From Ornithinimicrobium sediminis (GTDB lineage Bacteria; Actinomycetota; Actinomycetes; Actinomycetales; Dermatophilaceae), in assembly GCF_021272345.1 (NCBI RefSeq), contig NZ_JAJSDQ010000001.1, forward strand, positions 682,001-746,000: a DNA stretch of 64,000 bases, read 5' to 3'. Below are positions 44,585 through 54,533 of the stretch, in pieces. Each line of letters starts with the position of its first letter. The stretch's first letter is position 1. A program made the translations under genes and the position numbers. The notes under the pieces are model-generated. The model was not told the DNA's origin, did not search any database, and worked only from the letters and a program-made list of their open reading frames with translations.

Positions 44585-46918
44585 TCACAGGGGCTGGGTG
44601 GGGTTGTTGTCGTCGGGCGGGCGGCGGCCTCCGTTGCCTCCCTTGCCCGGGCCGTGTTCTCCGCCGCCGGGATCCGGCATGACGACCGTGATCGACGAGG
44701 TCGAAGACCAGGGCGAGGCCCGTCCGGACTCGTTGACTGCTCGGGCACGGAACGTGTACCGGCGGTCGATCTTGCGGAAGGTCACCTGCCCATCGACGCG
44801 GGCATGTCCTGATGACGGCGAGAGCCAGTCGGTCCGCTGGGTGTCGGCATGGACGAAGCTCTTCGTGTCCGGGACGATCTGGAACTCCAGTCGCACGTCC
44901 TGGCCGTTGGGGTCGCTCGTCGCGGCTGACAACGTGACCTGCTGCGGGGTGCCGGGCTTGTTGTTGGGGGTCTGGGTGCCGGTGACGCTGCTCGGCTTCT
45001 CCGGTGGGTCGACCGCATCCGGGTCGGGCGCACACCGCAGCGCGAGGGTGTACGTCGGGAGATCCTCGCTGAAGGGCATGAAGGGACACTCGGAGCGGAC
45101 GGTGAGGGTGAGCGTGTCACCGTCGGACCCCTCGAAGGTCCAGGACCGCAAGGGCACCGGCGAGCCTTCCCTCCTGCCCCGGTGGTCAGTGGACGACGTG
45201 AGCTCACCGGTGCCGTCGAGGTGGGCCTCGACCTGCCACGGCTCTGGGAGAGTCCCGGCGGCCAGGGTCACGGTGACCGTGGAGGAGCCCTTCGGTGCGA
45301 CGAAGACGTGGTCGCTCAGCGATGTGTCCGTGCGGTGCTGGGCTCGGAGCCGGACGACCCGGTCCGTGTCGGTTGCGTCGCTGACCTCGACCAGGAACTC
45401 GTCCAGCCCCATCGCCTCACGGACTCCGCTGGTGAGTGCCTCCCGGCAGACCGGGCAGAACTGGGCGAACTCCGGCTTCTGGTCGTCCTGATGGGTCTGC
45501 ATCGCGCAGCGCGCGGCCGGCCGCCAGATCTTCGACCCGAAGTACCCAGCCCCCTCGGTCTCCTCGACCGGGAAGGCGTTCCAGGCAGGGAGCACGTCCG
45601 TGCCCGTGCGCCACCGCTGCCACTTGTCCTGCCCACGGTCGGGCCCCATGAGGTTGGCTGCCGCCCGGGTTTGGCCCCGGTACTCCTCGTCAGCGCGGTT
45701 GTCCTCGACGTACTCGTCGGCGAGGTAGCCCAACGTGGTGTGACCCAGCTCGTGCAGCAACGTCTCGGCCCAGTGGTCCGCCGAGGTGCTCGTGGGGTGC
45801 ATGACCACGTTGCCCATCGCCATCGCACGAGCCCGCGCCCCGTCCTTGCGCGCGTCGGCGAAGGGGTCGCCGGCGTGGTTGGCGACGAAGACCAGGATCA
45901 CCGGGCCGGAGATCGACCGCTGCGCCGACCGGCCGATTGCCGCGAGCCGGGCGAGGTTGCCCAGCGTGGTCCGATGGCTGTCGCCGTCATGGTGGACGCC
46001 GACCACCACGTCGTCCCTGGCCTTCGAGGCCGCGTCGCTGTGGTCGGTGTCGTCGGGTCGCTCGGGCACCAGCGTCCACAGGTGCAGCCCCGAGGTGAAG
46101 CTGTGGAACGGCTCGTGGACGTGGTCGTCATTGGGCTCGTAGAGACGCCGGCGGGCAGCGTCGACGTAGTCGTGGAACGTGTCGAGCTCGGAGTCCTGGA
46201 ACCCGTCGGCGACGAGGACGACGTTGACGCCGTCGGTGAGCAGCTTGCGGTCCGGCACCACCAGCTCCGGGGACGCCGTACGGGCGGCCTCGGCGTCGTA
46301 CCGGGCCTGTCCCAGGAAGCCGAGCTCCTCGGTGAGGTCACTGTCGTTCAGCTGGGCCTTGATGTCGTCCTTCCAGGCGCGCAGCTTGTCGTTGACGAAC
46401 TCGCCGCGCCTGTTGGTGTCGACCGTGGGTTCGTGGACGACGACCTCCGGCTCGCCGGCCGCCGAGAACCTGACCGTCAGGCGCAGACCCACCGTCACCC
46501 GGAACCGGACGACCTTGCCCAGAACCGGCCCTAGGGCCCGGATGTGGGTGGTGAACGTGTACCGGTCCGATCCGGCGGACGGGAAGTGCGCCTCGACCAC
46601 CTCGGCGCCAGGCCTGGCGGACGGCTCGGAGGTGAGGTCCATCGTGGTCGCGGACTGGTCCATCTCGATCGACGACAGCACCGCTTCCTTCAGCTGAGTC
46701 TTGAGGCGGTCCAGCGGGTCGGTGACGGACGGAACGCGGAGGGGTCCCGGAGGTCGCGACACGACCTCGTCCCGACCGTCCTCCGCACCGTCCTCCGCGT
46801 GGTTGAACTCCGTCACGGCCGCGTGCGTGAACTCCGCACCGATCAGCTCGGACGCGCCCGGCCACAACGCGCTCAGGAACTCACCGAGCCACTGTGCGTC
46901 CTGCCTCAGTGTCGTCAT
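44585..46918 (-). CDS. M64-type metallopeptidase with C-terminal beta domains
   Basis: A 777-residue protein; ATG 46918 has GGAGGA 7 bases before it. An N-terminal alpha/beta region (about 1-220) precedes the peptidase domain, which begins VNVVLVADGF-QDSELDTFHDYVD at 231-253. The zinc site is HELGH at 389-393 with LADEY at 399-403, matching the HExxH...LADEY of the IgA-protease-type M64 family. Two beta-rich C-terminal modules (about 520-620 and 640-740) precede a Gly/Pro-rich end. No signal peptide is visible, unusual for a family often exported. It lies downstream of a LuxR-type regulator and OsmC gene. Confidence 0.8.
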   Translation of the reverse strand: MTTLRQDAQWLGEFLSALWPGASELIGAEFTHAAVTEFNHAEDGAEDGRDEVVSRPPGPLRVPSVTDPLDRLKTQLKEAVLSSIEMDQSATTMDLTSEPSARPGAEVVEAHFPSAGSDRYTFTTHIRALGPVLGKVVRFRVTVGLRLTVRFSAAGEPEVVVHEPTVDTNRRGEFVNDKLRAWKDDIKAQLNDSDLTEELGFLGQARYDAEAARTASPELVVPDRKLLTDGVNVVLVADGFQDSELDTFHDYVDAARRRLYEPNDDHVHEPFHSFTSGLHLWTLVPERPDDTDHSDAASKARDDVVVGVHHDGDSHRTTLGNLARLAAIGRSAQRSISGPVILVFVANHAGDPFADARKDGARARAMAMGNVVMHPTSTSADHWAETLLHELGHTTLGYLADEYVEDNRADEEYRGQTRAAANLMGPDRGQDKWQRWRTGTDVLPAWNAFPVEETEGAGYFGSKIWRPAARCAMQTHQDDQKPEFAQFCPVCREALTSGVREAMGLDEFLVEVSDATDTDRVVRLRAQHRTDTSLSDHVFVAPKGSSTVTVTLAAGTLPEPWQVEAHLDGTGELTSSTDHRGRREGSPVPLRSWTFEGSDGDTLTLTVRSECPFMPFSEDLPTYTLALRCAPDPDAVDPPEKPSSVTGTQTPNNKPGTPQQVTLSAATSDPNGQDVRLEFQIVPDTKSFVHADTQRTDWLSPSSGHARVDGQVTFRKIDRRYTFRARAVNESGRASPWSSTSSITVVMPDPGGGEHGPGKGGNGGRRPPDDNNPTQPL

Positions 46919-46960
46919 CTGCAACTCCTCCCTCGGGTACGGCTCAGATGTCGTGGTCCT

Positions 46961-47053
46961 TCACGGGGACGACCGTCGCCGCACGGCGGTGAGCCACGTG
47001 TATGCGGTGGCTGCCGCAGGGACGACGTCCAGGTGCTCGACGGGGTGGCACAT
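46961..47053 (-). CDS. Possible 30-residue peptide between OsmC and M64 genes
   Basis: ATG 47053 has GAGGAG 6 bases upstream, and the ORF ends at 46961. It starts MCHPVEHLDVVPAAA and ends in a basic VRRRSSP. It is 43 bases from the M64 start and 60 from the OsmC stop, on the same strand. It could be a true peptide or a chance ORF with a good ribosome site. Confidence 0.4.
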   Translation of the reverse strand: MCHPVEHLDVVPAAATAYTWLTAVRRRSSP

Positions 47054-47113
47054 GGCGCTCTCCTCGTCTGGGTCTTCTGGCGGGAACGTGGGTCTCTGGG
47101 CTGGGCCACCTGC

Positions 47114-47683
47114 TCAGATGACCTGCAGCGTGGTCTCGACGGGCACGGCGTTGACCAGGGAGTCGCGGACGGGTGAGGTGTCCTGGACGTACCGGCACAG
47201 CTGCTGCAGCTGTTCGGGGGTCGCGTTGGGGCTGGAGACGCGGCCGGTGGCCCGGATCCTGGAGAACCCGGGCCGCTGTCCGGGCATCCCCAGGAACGGG
47301 CGGACGTCGAAGTCCCCTTCGACCTCGTACTCCATGCGGCTGATCTCGATGCCTCGGGCGGCCGCGTTGGCGACGAAGCCGACCGCGTAGCAGAAGGCCA
47401 GCCCCTGTAGCAGCAGCTCGACGGCGTTGGCGCCCTTGTTGGCGCCGAGCAGCACCGGTGGTTCGTCACCGTGCAGCACGAAGGGCGCGGCGCGGCTGTG
47501 GTCCTGCGCTCCGGCGTGGGTGAACCCGTGGATCTGGCCGACGTTGTGGGTGCCGTCCTGCCAGATGCTCCTGGCACGGAAGGTGAACGAGCTGAGCGAC
47601 GGGTCCTCCTTGGTCGCCTCGATGGTCTGGACCAGGGCGGTGACGTCGATGCCATTGGTCTCGGTGGACTCGATCTGGGTCAT
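47114..47683 (-). CDS. OsmC-family protein
   Basis: A 189-residue protein from ATG 47683 with GGAGGAGG upstream. The middle has DEPPVLLGANKGANAVELLLQGLAFCYAVGFVANAAARG, where the OsmC/Ohr pattern with a conserved Cys (FCYA) occurs. The second typical catalytic cysteine is not obvious; CRYVQDTSPV near the end may supply it. OsmC proteins reduce organic peroxides. It is downstream of the LAL regulator (gap 154 bases). Confidence 0.8.
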   Translation of the reverse strand: MTQIESTETNGIDVTALVQTIEATKEDPSLSSFTFRARSIWQDGTHNVGQIHGFTHAGAQDHSRAAPFVLHGDEPPVLLGANKGANAVELLLQGLAFCYAVGFVANAAARGIEISRMEYEVEGDFDVRPFLGMPGQRPGFSRIRATGRVSSPNATPEQLQQLCRYVQDTSPVRDSLVNAVPVETTLQVI

Positions 47684-47837
47684 GACTGCCTCCTCCGGAC
47701 AGCGGGGACGGTCGGCGGGGTCGACCAGCTCCATACCCGTCAGGCTAGGAGGCACCCGGAGGCCGGTCATCGGTGCTGCCACCCAGATCTGGGCGTCGCC
47801 CCACCTATCTGAGGCCTGGGTCCGCGGCGCGGAGCCG

Positions 47838-50411
47838 CTACAGCAGGTCGAGCTCGGCGCAGCGGGCCACGGCCTCCGCCCGGGTGCGTGCTCCGAGCTT
47901 GGTCAGGATGGTGGAGACATGGTGCTCCACCGTTCGCGGGGAGATGTGCAGCTCTTCGGCGATGGCGGTGTTGCCCTTCCCGGAACCGACCAGCGTCAGC
48001 ACCTCGAGCTGGCGGTCGGTGAGCTGGGCCGGGTTGGACCGGGTCGACGCCAGCGGGCCTCGCGGGGCGGGCACGCCGATCTCGTGCAGCCGCCGGCAGA
48101 CCCATCGCTCCAGGGGCCCTGCCCCCACTGACCTGGCCAGGGTGCATGCCTCGAGCAGCGCGTCCGGGGAGCCCTCCAGGGACAGCATCAGGGCCTGGTC
48201 GTGAACCCAGCCCGCCGCCTCGAACCGGCGAGCGGCCGTCCGCCAGTCCCCGGTGAGCATGGCAGCGTGGGGCGGCGGTGCTGTGCCGGCGACAGTGGGC
48301 GGCACTCCGCACAGGCGCGCCCAGGCCGCGAACCGGCCCCCGAGACCGCCGTGGCGGAGGGGTTCGGCACCGACGATCTGCTGCACCCGCGCGAACCGCT
48401 CGACCGGAAGCGGACGTCCGAGCGTCAAGGCGTGCTCCACCTGAAGCTCCAGCACTGGCAGGATCCGCTGCAGCTCGCCGGTCCGGTCGGCGGCCACCAC
48501 CAGCGCGTCGAGCACGTCGTCCGCGTCCGGGTCTCCACGGCGGACCGCCAGCTCTGCCAGGACCGTCCTGGCCTGCAGGTGGGCTACGGTCTCCTGTGCC
48601 GGCCCCGCCGAGTCGAGGACCTGTCTGGCCATGCGCTCGGCGTCTTCCCGACGACCAGCACGCAGCTGCAACCAGGCGCAGATGCCGTCCAGATAACGTG
48701 CCAGGGTGTCGATCTGATGCGCTCGTGCCTCGCTGCGGCCGCGCTCAGCATGGCGCAACGCCTCCTGCGGCCTGACCCAGTGCAGGTTGACGAAGGCGAA
48801 GCCGGTGCGTGCCAGCAGCATGTGATGGTGCAGGTGCTGGGTGCGGCAGTACGCCATGGCCTGCGACAGCGGCTCCACGTCGTCGGGGTCGACCTGCATC
48901 CGCAGTGTCCCCAGCACGACCAGCGTCCGGGCTCGGATCTCCGGCTGTGTCCCGGCGAGGCGGAGTGCCCGCTCCCCCCACCGCATCCCCTCGGTGGTGC
49001 GACCGGCGAGGGTCGCGAGCTCGGCGAGCTGGAGCCAGCACCGAGCCCGCTCCAGGTCCGGGGCGTCGCGCCCGAGCATGCGCACTGCGGTGCGGGCGTC
49101 TCTCCGGGCCAGTGCGCCGTCCCCGGCCACCCAGTGGACGTGCGCTCGGGTGCCGAGGCATCGCGCCGCGTCCGCCATCTGACCTGCCTCCCGGTAGGCC
49201 GCGACAGCACAGCCAACGGCATGCTGGGCCTCGTCCGTGCGTCCCACCAGGTATGCGGCGTCGGCCAGGTCCTCCCAGAGGCGGGCACGGCCCTGCTGGT
49301 CCAGGCGGTCCGCGAAGGCAGCGGCACGGCTGAAGTGCGCGAACGCCTCCCGGTGCGACCTGGCGCCCCGCGCCTGTCGAGCGGCCACGAGCGCGTGCTC
49401 GGCAACGACATCAAGGTCGCCGGCCGCCTCGGCGTGGTGGACCAGCTCGGCCGGGTCCGCGCCCACCTCCTGGAGCGCGCACAGGACCCGACGATGCAGT
49501 ACTCGTCGTCGGGAGGGAGGCACGCTCGAGCGGACCGCCGCACGGACCAGCGCGTGACGGAACCGGACGTGAGCGGGGTCGCTCGTCAGCAGGTGCCGAC
49601 GCTCGGCCTGCGCGGTGGCCGACGCCCACCCCGGTTCGACGAGGTCCAGCAGCCGGGTGGATACCCTCGTGGGCACCACCGAGATCAGTTCGACAGCCTC
49701 CCGCGAGGCCCGGTCCAGCCGTGCCACACGCCCGAGCACGGCGTTGGCCACCGACGGCGGCAGCGGTCCGTCCTCGTGGGCGACCATCTCGCTGACGAAG
49801 AACGGGTTCCCACCGGCGAGGGCGTAGATGCGCTCGGCCTCCTCACCCGCCATCCGCGCCACCGACGCCACTGACAGGGGCTCGAGCTCCACGTGCACCG
49901 AGGTCGTGCGCTGCATCGCGTCGATCGCGGCGTGCAGCTGGTGACCCGGCCCGGTCTCACCGGTGCGGTAGGTCAACAGCAGCAGGAGCGGTAGCTCGCT
50001 GGCGCGCCGCCCGAGCACTGTGATGACGTCGAGCGTGGCCTCATCGGCCCAGTGCACATCCTCGAGCACCAGCACAGTAGGTATCCGGCTGCAGCGCAGC
50101 TCCTGCAGGAGGAGCGCGTGCAGGTCGCGACGGTCGGTCCCGCTCCGGATGACGTGTGCCAGCGGCTCGGGCAGGTGGTCGGCCACGTCCTGGAACGCCC
50201 CCAGCGGGCGAGGGATCGCCAGGTCGTCACACAACCCGACCAGCACGCGGACCGCGGAGTCGAGGTCCCGCGCAAACCGGTCGACCACCGCTGACTTGCC
50301 CATTCCCGCCTCGCCGGCTACCAGGGCGACGGACCCATCCCCCCGGGAAGCCCTGGCGAACGCCTCACCTAGGGCCCGGAGGGTGGAGTCTCGCTCATAG
50401 AGCTCGTCCAT
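47838..50411 (-). CDS. Large LuxR-family ATP-binding regulator (LAL)
   Basis: An 857-residue protein from ATG 50411 (GAGG 8 bases upstream; a TTG at 50429 is possible). The NTPase domain starts with Walker A GEAGMGKS at 33-40 and has VLVLEDVHWAD as Walker B. A tetratricopeptide-like helical body fills the middle (about 330-760), and the C-terminus (about 795-857) is a LuxR HTH: LTDRQLEVLTLVGSG, NTAIAEELHISPRTVEHHV. The order is that of MalT-type regulators responding to an unknown ligand. It likely controls the OsmC and M64 genes downstream. Confidence 0.9.
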   Translation of the reverse strand: MDELYERDSTLRALGEAFARASRGDGSVALVAGEAGMGKSAVVDRFARDLDSAVRVLVGLCDDLAIPRPLGAFQDVADHLPEPLAHVIRSGTDRRDLHALLLQELRCSRIPTVLVLEDVHWADEATLDVITVLGRRASELPLLLLLTYRTGETGPGHQLHAAIDAMQRTTSVHVELEPLSVASVARMAGEEAERIYALAGGNPFFVSEMVAHEDGPLPPSVANAVLGRVARLDRASREAVELISVVPTRVSTRLLDLVEPGWASATAQAERRHLLTSDPAHVRFRHALVRAAVRSSVPPSRRRVLHRRVLCALQEVGADPAELVHHAEAAGDLDVVAEHALVAARQARGARSHREAFAHFSRAAAFADRLDQQGRARLWEDLADAAYLVGRTDEAQHAVGCAVAAYREAGQMADAARCLGTRAHVHWVAGDGALARRDARTAVRMLGRDAPDLERARCWLQLAELATLAGRTTEGMRWGERALRLAGTQPEIRARTLVVLGTLRMQVDPDDVEPLSQAMAYCRTQHLHHHMLLARTGFAFVNLHWVRPQEALRHAERGRSEARAHQIDTLARYLDGICAWLQLRAGRREDAERMARQVLDSAGPAQETVAHLQARTVLAELAVRRGDPDADDVLDALVVAADRTGELQRILPVLELQVEHALTLGRPLPVERFARVQQIVGAEPLRHGGLGGRFAAWARLCGVPPTVAGTAPPPHAAMLTGDWRTAARRFEAAGWVHDQALMLSLEGSPDALLEACTLARSVGAGPLERWVCRRLHEIGVPAPRGPLASTRSNPAQLTDRQLEVLTLVGSGKGNTAIAEELHISPRTVEHHVSTILTKLGARTRAEAVARCAELDLL

Positions 50412-50886
50412 GACTGCAACCTCGGGCAACGGCTCCTGAGGGACACCGCGTGCGCAACGTTGCTCTCACCGTAACAGCCGCCGCGCCCCGGCTCCCGACC
50501 ACGCTCACCGGACCCTCCCCACCGACGAGCCCGGCACCATTGGGGTGCAGCAGCAGCTCGAGGTAGGTGCGGAGATGGGCGAACGGTGGTTGACGCGGTG
50601 TGGTCCTCCGTCGCGCGGGGCGAGGAGGGACGACGCCTCGATCACCATGAAGCCAGCGTCGGCCCGTGACGGCAGGTGTCGACCGTCCTCGATGTCGACC
50701 CTCCGCTTGAGCAGTGTGAGCAGCCGCTCTCCAGACGCCGCGCGGGAGCGAGGCCTGCTGTTCGGTGTCGTGCTGCGGCGACTCCGGTGACCGGTACGCG
50801 GTCCCGGGTCAGCTCGCGGTGGCCGGTGGCTGGGTCGGCGAGGGAGAGGGGCGACGCGTGGTCGTAGTCCTGCTTGGCGTGGTGGC
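50412..50886. other. Gap upstream of the LAL regulator
   Basis: About 475 bases between the LAL start and the lipoprotein stop. A few short protein-like stretches appear in different frames on the minus strand, as from a decayed gene, but none can be linked to a family. Confidence 0.35.
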
Positions 50887-51315
50887 TCAGCCTTCGGGTT
50901 CGCCGAAGCGGTCCTGCAGTTCGGCACGGGTCCAGGTCCGTGCGTAGTCGCTCTGGTCCGCGCCGACGATCTCAAGGTCGATCTGGTCGACCTCGTCGCC
51001 GATGGACCGCCAGATGATCTCCGCTGCCTCCTCGCCGTGCGTCTCGTCCACGTGCTCCTCGAGGAGCTCCAGGTCGGCGTCGACATCACCGGTCGCTGCG
51101 TCGTGGTCGAGGTCATGGTTGAGGGAGGTGACCTCGTAACCGGCGTCCTCGAGATCGGAGCCCGTCGCGACCAGGTCGCCCAGAGCGCACGCGGAGACGG
51201 CCGCGACGGCTGCTGCGGTGGTGAGAGCCGTGCGGAGACGGCGCGTCGGAGCACGGGTGTGAGCTTCGGGGGTCTCGACAACACGGCCCTCGGTCTGTCG
51301 GCATGCAGGTCGCAT
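50887..51315 (-). CDS. Small putative lipoprotein
   Basis: A 142-residue protein from ATG 51315, with GGAAGGAGAG upstream. A basic start and hydrophobic core (LTTAAAVAAVSAC) lead to a lipobox cysteine; the mature part is strongly acidic (DLDHDAATGDVDADLELLEEHVDE). It is probably surface-attached. Family unknown. Confidence 0.6.
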   Translation of the reverse strand: MRPACRQTEGRVVETPEAHTRAPTRRLRTALTTAAAVAAVSACALGDLVATGSDLEDAGYEVTSLNHDLDHDAATGDVDADLELLEEHVDETHGEEAAEIIWRSIGDEVDQIDLEIVGADQSDYARTWTRAELQDRFGEPEG

Positions 51316-51575
51316 GAGCACTCTCCTTCCGACCGGTCGGCGACCGGAAGGTCCGGTCACCGGCCCCCTCTCGCCACGCTAGGGGTTGGGACTGACGCTG
51401 CAACCGGAGACACGGGCGGGCGTCCTGCCCGCGTGCACGCAGACAGCCGCGTGTGCCCCGCCCGGTGTGCCCTGGCGGCCCTCGCCCGTGTGGTCAGCGT
51501 CGTGCAGCACCTCTCCGGACGTGTGGTCTGGGGGTCTGCCGTGCCGGTGCAGTGCGGAGATGCAAGCATTGCCCG

Positions 51576-51989
51576 ATGCCATCCGCGGAACCCGTCCTGC
51601 GGCTGCGGCGTGCGGTGCTCACGGCACTCGTCGGCGGAGTGCTCGGTGCTCTTGTCCTGGGCCTGGGCACAGGTCAGCTCCTCGCATCGTTCGCGGACGA
51701 TGCCTCCGGAAGGTTGTACGCCTTGGCCGGGGCGACGCTGGCTGGGGGTGCGGGGACCTTCCTCGGCGGAGCGGCCGCGCTCGTCATCGCCTTCCGCGAC
51801 GAGGCCGCGCGTCCTCGTGTGGTGACTGGCCTGACGACAGTAGTGCTCGGGCCGATCCTGGCCGTCGTGCTGGCCATGATGGGTGCACACGTGGTGCAGG
51901 CAGTGGTCGGGCCGCCGGTCCTGCCGCTGGGCGTCGCGCTCGTCCTGAGCACGGTGGCCGGGCGTGGGCTGGCGTTCAGGCTCGAGTAG
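51576..51989 (+). CDS. Small integral membrane protein
   Basis: A 137-residue protein from ATG 51576. Four hydrophobic segments (about 15-38, 50-70, 80-105 and 112-130) with short loops. No motif recognised, and the ribosome site is weak. Function unknown. Confidence 0.55.
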   Translation: MPSAEPVLRLRRAVLTALVGGVLGALVLGLGTGQLLASFADDASGRLYALAGATLAGGAGTFLGGAAALVIAFRDEAARPRVVTGLTTVVLGPILAVVLAMMGAHVVQAVVGPPVLPLGVALVLSTVAGRGLAFRLE

Positions 51990-52240
51990 GCAGTCCGGTG
52001 CCGGATGAGGCCTGGCCCTACCCTCGGACACCTCCTGGCATACGCCGGGCTGCGAGGGCGACAGCCGGCGGAGGGCACCGGGCCCTGGGTCGTCGTGATG
52101 GCGCGGTTGCGAGCAGGCTGAGACGTGTGACGCTGGAAGCGTAGGCAGATGGGGGCCACGGGCCACGCCCGGCGATGGGGGGCGGTCCATCCACGTGGCT
52201 TCACTGGGTGTCCGAATCGACCAACCGTGAAGGAGCGTCC

Positions 52241-53020
52241 GTGAGGTACGCCGCAGTGGTCGCAGCGCTTGCCATCGGGGTGAGCGGCTGCTCTTCCGCA
52301 GACCAGGAGTCCGACGACCAGGTAACCCCGGATGAGGCGACACAACAGCAACAACAAGACGGCGAGACTGCGGAGCAGGGCACCGCGACGAGCGATGTGG
52401 AGGTCACCACTGAGGCGGCTCCCGATGACGGTGAGGGTGCAGCGGAGACAGGGGAGCCCGGCCGGGGTCAGGCTGCCCCAGGGACGCCCTCGCCCGAGTG
52501 GGCAGGCGCCCCCGAGGATGAGATCGGGCAGCCCGTGGCGGTCGACCCCATCGTCGTCGAGGGTGACGACGCGGTCGTAGCCATCACGGACATCACCGCA
52601 TACAGCACGGGGCTGCAGGTGCAGGTGGCTGTGCGCACCAACCCGAACGAGGCCGAGGAGGGATCGGCACAACCGGATGACCCGATGGGCGAGATGGGCC
52701 GTCCTTCTCCGCAACCCGACTCCGAGGACGACCTCCCTGAAGAGCTGCTGCGCATCGACGTGGCGTACCCGGACGGCCAGGTCGCCAGTTCGGCTCAGCA
52801 GCCGGAGCCCGAGGGTCCGGTGCTGGCGTTCGAGTCCAGCCAGAGCACGCTCACCTCATGGGACTACGAATTCTGGCTCTGGCCACTCCCGGAGTCCGGG
52901 GAGGGCGATCTCCAGGTCACGCTCGCATGGCCGGCACGCGGGATCGACGTCACCGAGCCACTGGATGCCGAAAGGATCGATGCCGCAGCACAGGAGGTCA
53001 CAACCCTGTGGAGCGAGTGA
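52241..53020 (+). CDS. Acidic putative lipoprotein
   Basis: A 259-residue protein from GTG 52241, with AAGGAG 5 bases upstream. The signal peptide ends in a GVSGC lipobox. A long E/D/Q/T-rich disordered region follows (about residues 20-115), then a beta-rich domain (about 120-255: VAVDPIVVEGDDAVVAITDITAYSTGLQVQVAVRTN). It resembles other actinomycete lipoproteins with an unstructured spacer. Function unknown. Confidence 0.65.
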   Translation: MRYAAVVAALAIGVSGCSSADQESDDQVTPDEATQQQQQDGETAEQGTATSDVEVTTEAAPDDGEGAAETGEPGRGQAAPGTPSPEWAGAPEDEIGQPVAVDPIVVEGDDAVVAITDITAYSTGLQVQVAVRTNPNEAEEGSAQPDDPMGEMGRPSPQPDSEDDLPEELLRIDVAYPDGQVASSAQQPEPEGPVLAFESSQSTLTSWDYEFWLWPLPESGEGDLQVTLAWPARGIDVTEPLDAERIDAAAQEVTTLWSE

Positions 53021-53275
53021 GGTGACCAGATACCTCACTCAGGACGCCGGGTCGGTACGAGTAAGGGACTCCCAGTGGAGTCCTTCAGTGGTGTCGACAT
53101 CGAGGGTGGATCGGAGCCCCACAACGACTTCTTCGGCCAGTGACGACCCTGAGGTCTGCGTGCGCGATGAGCTGGCCAGGCTCGGCCGACCGTTCAGGTC
53201 GGGCTGGGTCGAACGTCCCGGCGAGCCTGTCGCAGCAGGACGCCTATGCCTTTGAGCGTCGCTGGGACTCGGCCG

Positions 53276-53596
53276 TCAACCACCGTTGCGTGCGTCAACA
53301 CTGCGGCCGATGTCGGTGGCGATCTCCTCGACCAACCCCTCGAGGTCCCCGGTGTCGGCGAGGGCGAAGGTGTCGTAGCGCAGCCGCAGCAGCACCCCGT
53401 CCTCGGCCTGACTCACCGTCAGCTCGAGCGGGAGCTTCTCGCCCTTCGTCGTCAGCTGGGTCCCGGCGCGGGTCAGGATCGCGTGACCGGGCAGCTGCTC
53501 ACGGACCGTGAACCCGCGTTCGCGGGCGTCAGCGACTGCGTGGTCGAGCAGGACCTTCCCTCGCACGCGACGCTCCGCGGTCTTCCATCCGTCCAT
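53276..53596 (-). CDS. Hypothetical 106-residue protein
   Basis: ATG 53596 has GGAGG 5 bases upstream. The protein begins MDGWKTAERRVRGKVLLDHAV and has a central beta region (GFTVREQLPGHAILTRAGTQL) and a VLLRLRYDTFALAD segment. It is likely soluble. It is 47 bases after the DUF3159 stop on the same strand, so perhaps cotranscribed with the gene upstream. Confidence 0.6.
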   Translation of the reverse strand: MDGWKTAERRVRGKVLLDHAVADARERGFTVREQLPGHAILTRAGTQLTTKGEKLPLELTVSQAEDGVLLRLRYDTFALADTGDLEGLVEEIATDIGRSVDARNGG

Positions 53597-53643
53597 GACG
53601 GACCTCCTCCATGTCGGGTCGACCCCACATCTGGCGGGGTCGT

Positions 53644-54285
53644 TCAGTCAGGCATCGGTTCACTGTCATCGGGTAGCGGCGTCCTGCCGCGCACCAGGAT
53701 GAGGCCGGCCACGGCCAGGGTGGCGGCGTGTAGCGGCCAGTCCAGGGCTACCCGGCTGATGGCCAGCCAGCTCACCTCACCGGTCAGGTACAGCGGTACC
53801 TGTACGGCGAGGCGGATGAGCATGGGCGCCAGGAGGACCAGGGTGAGACGGTCAGCCAGCCTGAGCATCGCGGGGTTGCTGCGCCAGCCGGTGATGTCGT
53901 CCAGGACCGCGCCGATCACGAACCCGGCGGCAGGCCAGCGGACCAGCAGAGAGATGCCCAGCAGGAGCGCCCAGCCGCCGCTGCGCAACAGCCCGGGCAG
54001 GAAGGCGCCTTCAGCCTCGCCGGTGATCGAGACGAACACCACGGCGACGACGATGCCGATCAGCCCCTGCCGGACGAAGGTCGTCTCCGAGCGCTGCAGC
54101 AACCGCATCCCGTAGGCGAGAACAGCCGTGACCAGGGCGGCCAGCACCGCGGTCCAGGTCTCGTCGGTCGTGACGTAGACGAGGGCGAACACCACGAGCG
54201 GAAGCGCGGTCTCCACGGACCCACGCAGCCCACCAAGGCGGTGCGCCAGCTCGGCTCGGACCTTACCCTCGACGGTCTGCACCAT
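53644..54285 (-). CDS. DUF3159 family membrane protein
   Basis: A 213-residue protein from ATG 54285. About six hydrophobic helices with the family pattern: GLRGSVETALPLVVFALVYVTTDE at the start, RWPAAGFVIGAV, WRSNPAMLRLADR and VQVPLYLTGEVSWLAISRVALDWPL at the end. DUF3159 is common in actinobacteria and has no known role. Confidence 0.82.
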   Translation of the reverse strand: MVQTVEGKVRAELAHRLGGLRGSVETALPLVVFALVYVTTDETWTAVLAALVTAVLAYGMRLLQRSETTFVRQGLIGIVVAVVFVSITGEAEGAFLPGLLRSGGWALLLGISLLVRWPAAGFVIGAVLDDITGWRSNPAMLRLADRLTLVLLAPMLIRLAVQVPLYLTGEVSWLAISRVALDWPLHAATLAVAGLILVRGRTPLPDDSEPMPD

Positions 54286-54533
54286 ATGCGCCTGCGCCCC
54301 TCCTCCAGGTTCCCGCCATGGCCTTGTACCCATGCCACCGTCGCACGGCACGATCCCTCACGTCGAACGGGCCCCGCCGTGCCCGACGACGGACAATCCG
54401 ACCAACGCCCGAGCCGTGCACCACCAGGTTGAGAATCTGTCCCGTCGTGCATGGGCAGGTGGTGCCGTTGTTGTGCGATGCGGACCCAGCTCAGTTGCAG
54501 CGGTCCACGCGCCCTGCCCTAGCGTGAGTCCGT

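Noticed and set aside
50505-51284. 259-codon minus-strand frame over the small lipoprotein gene
   Set aside because: Its first two-thirds are an Arg/Ser/Thr-rich shadow of the lipoprotein; the last part shows a few protein-like stretches but no continuous gene.
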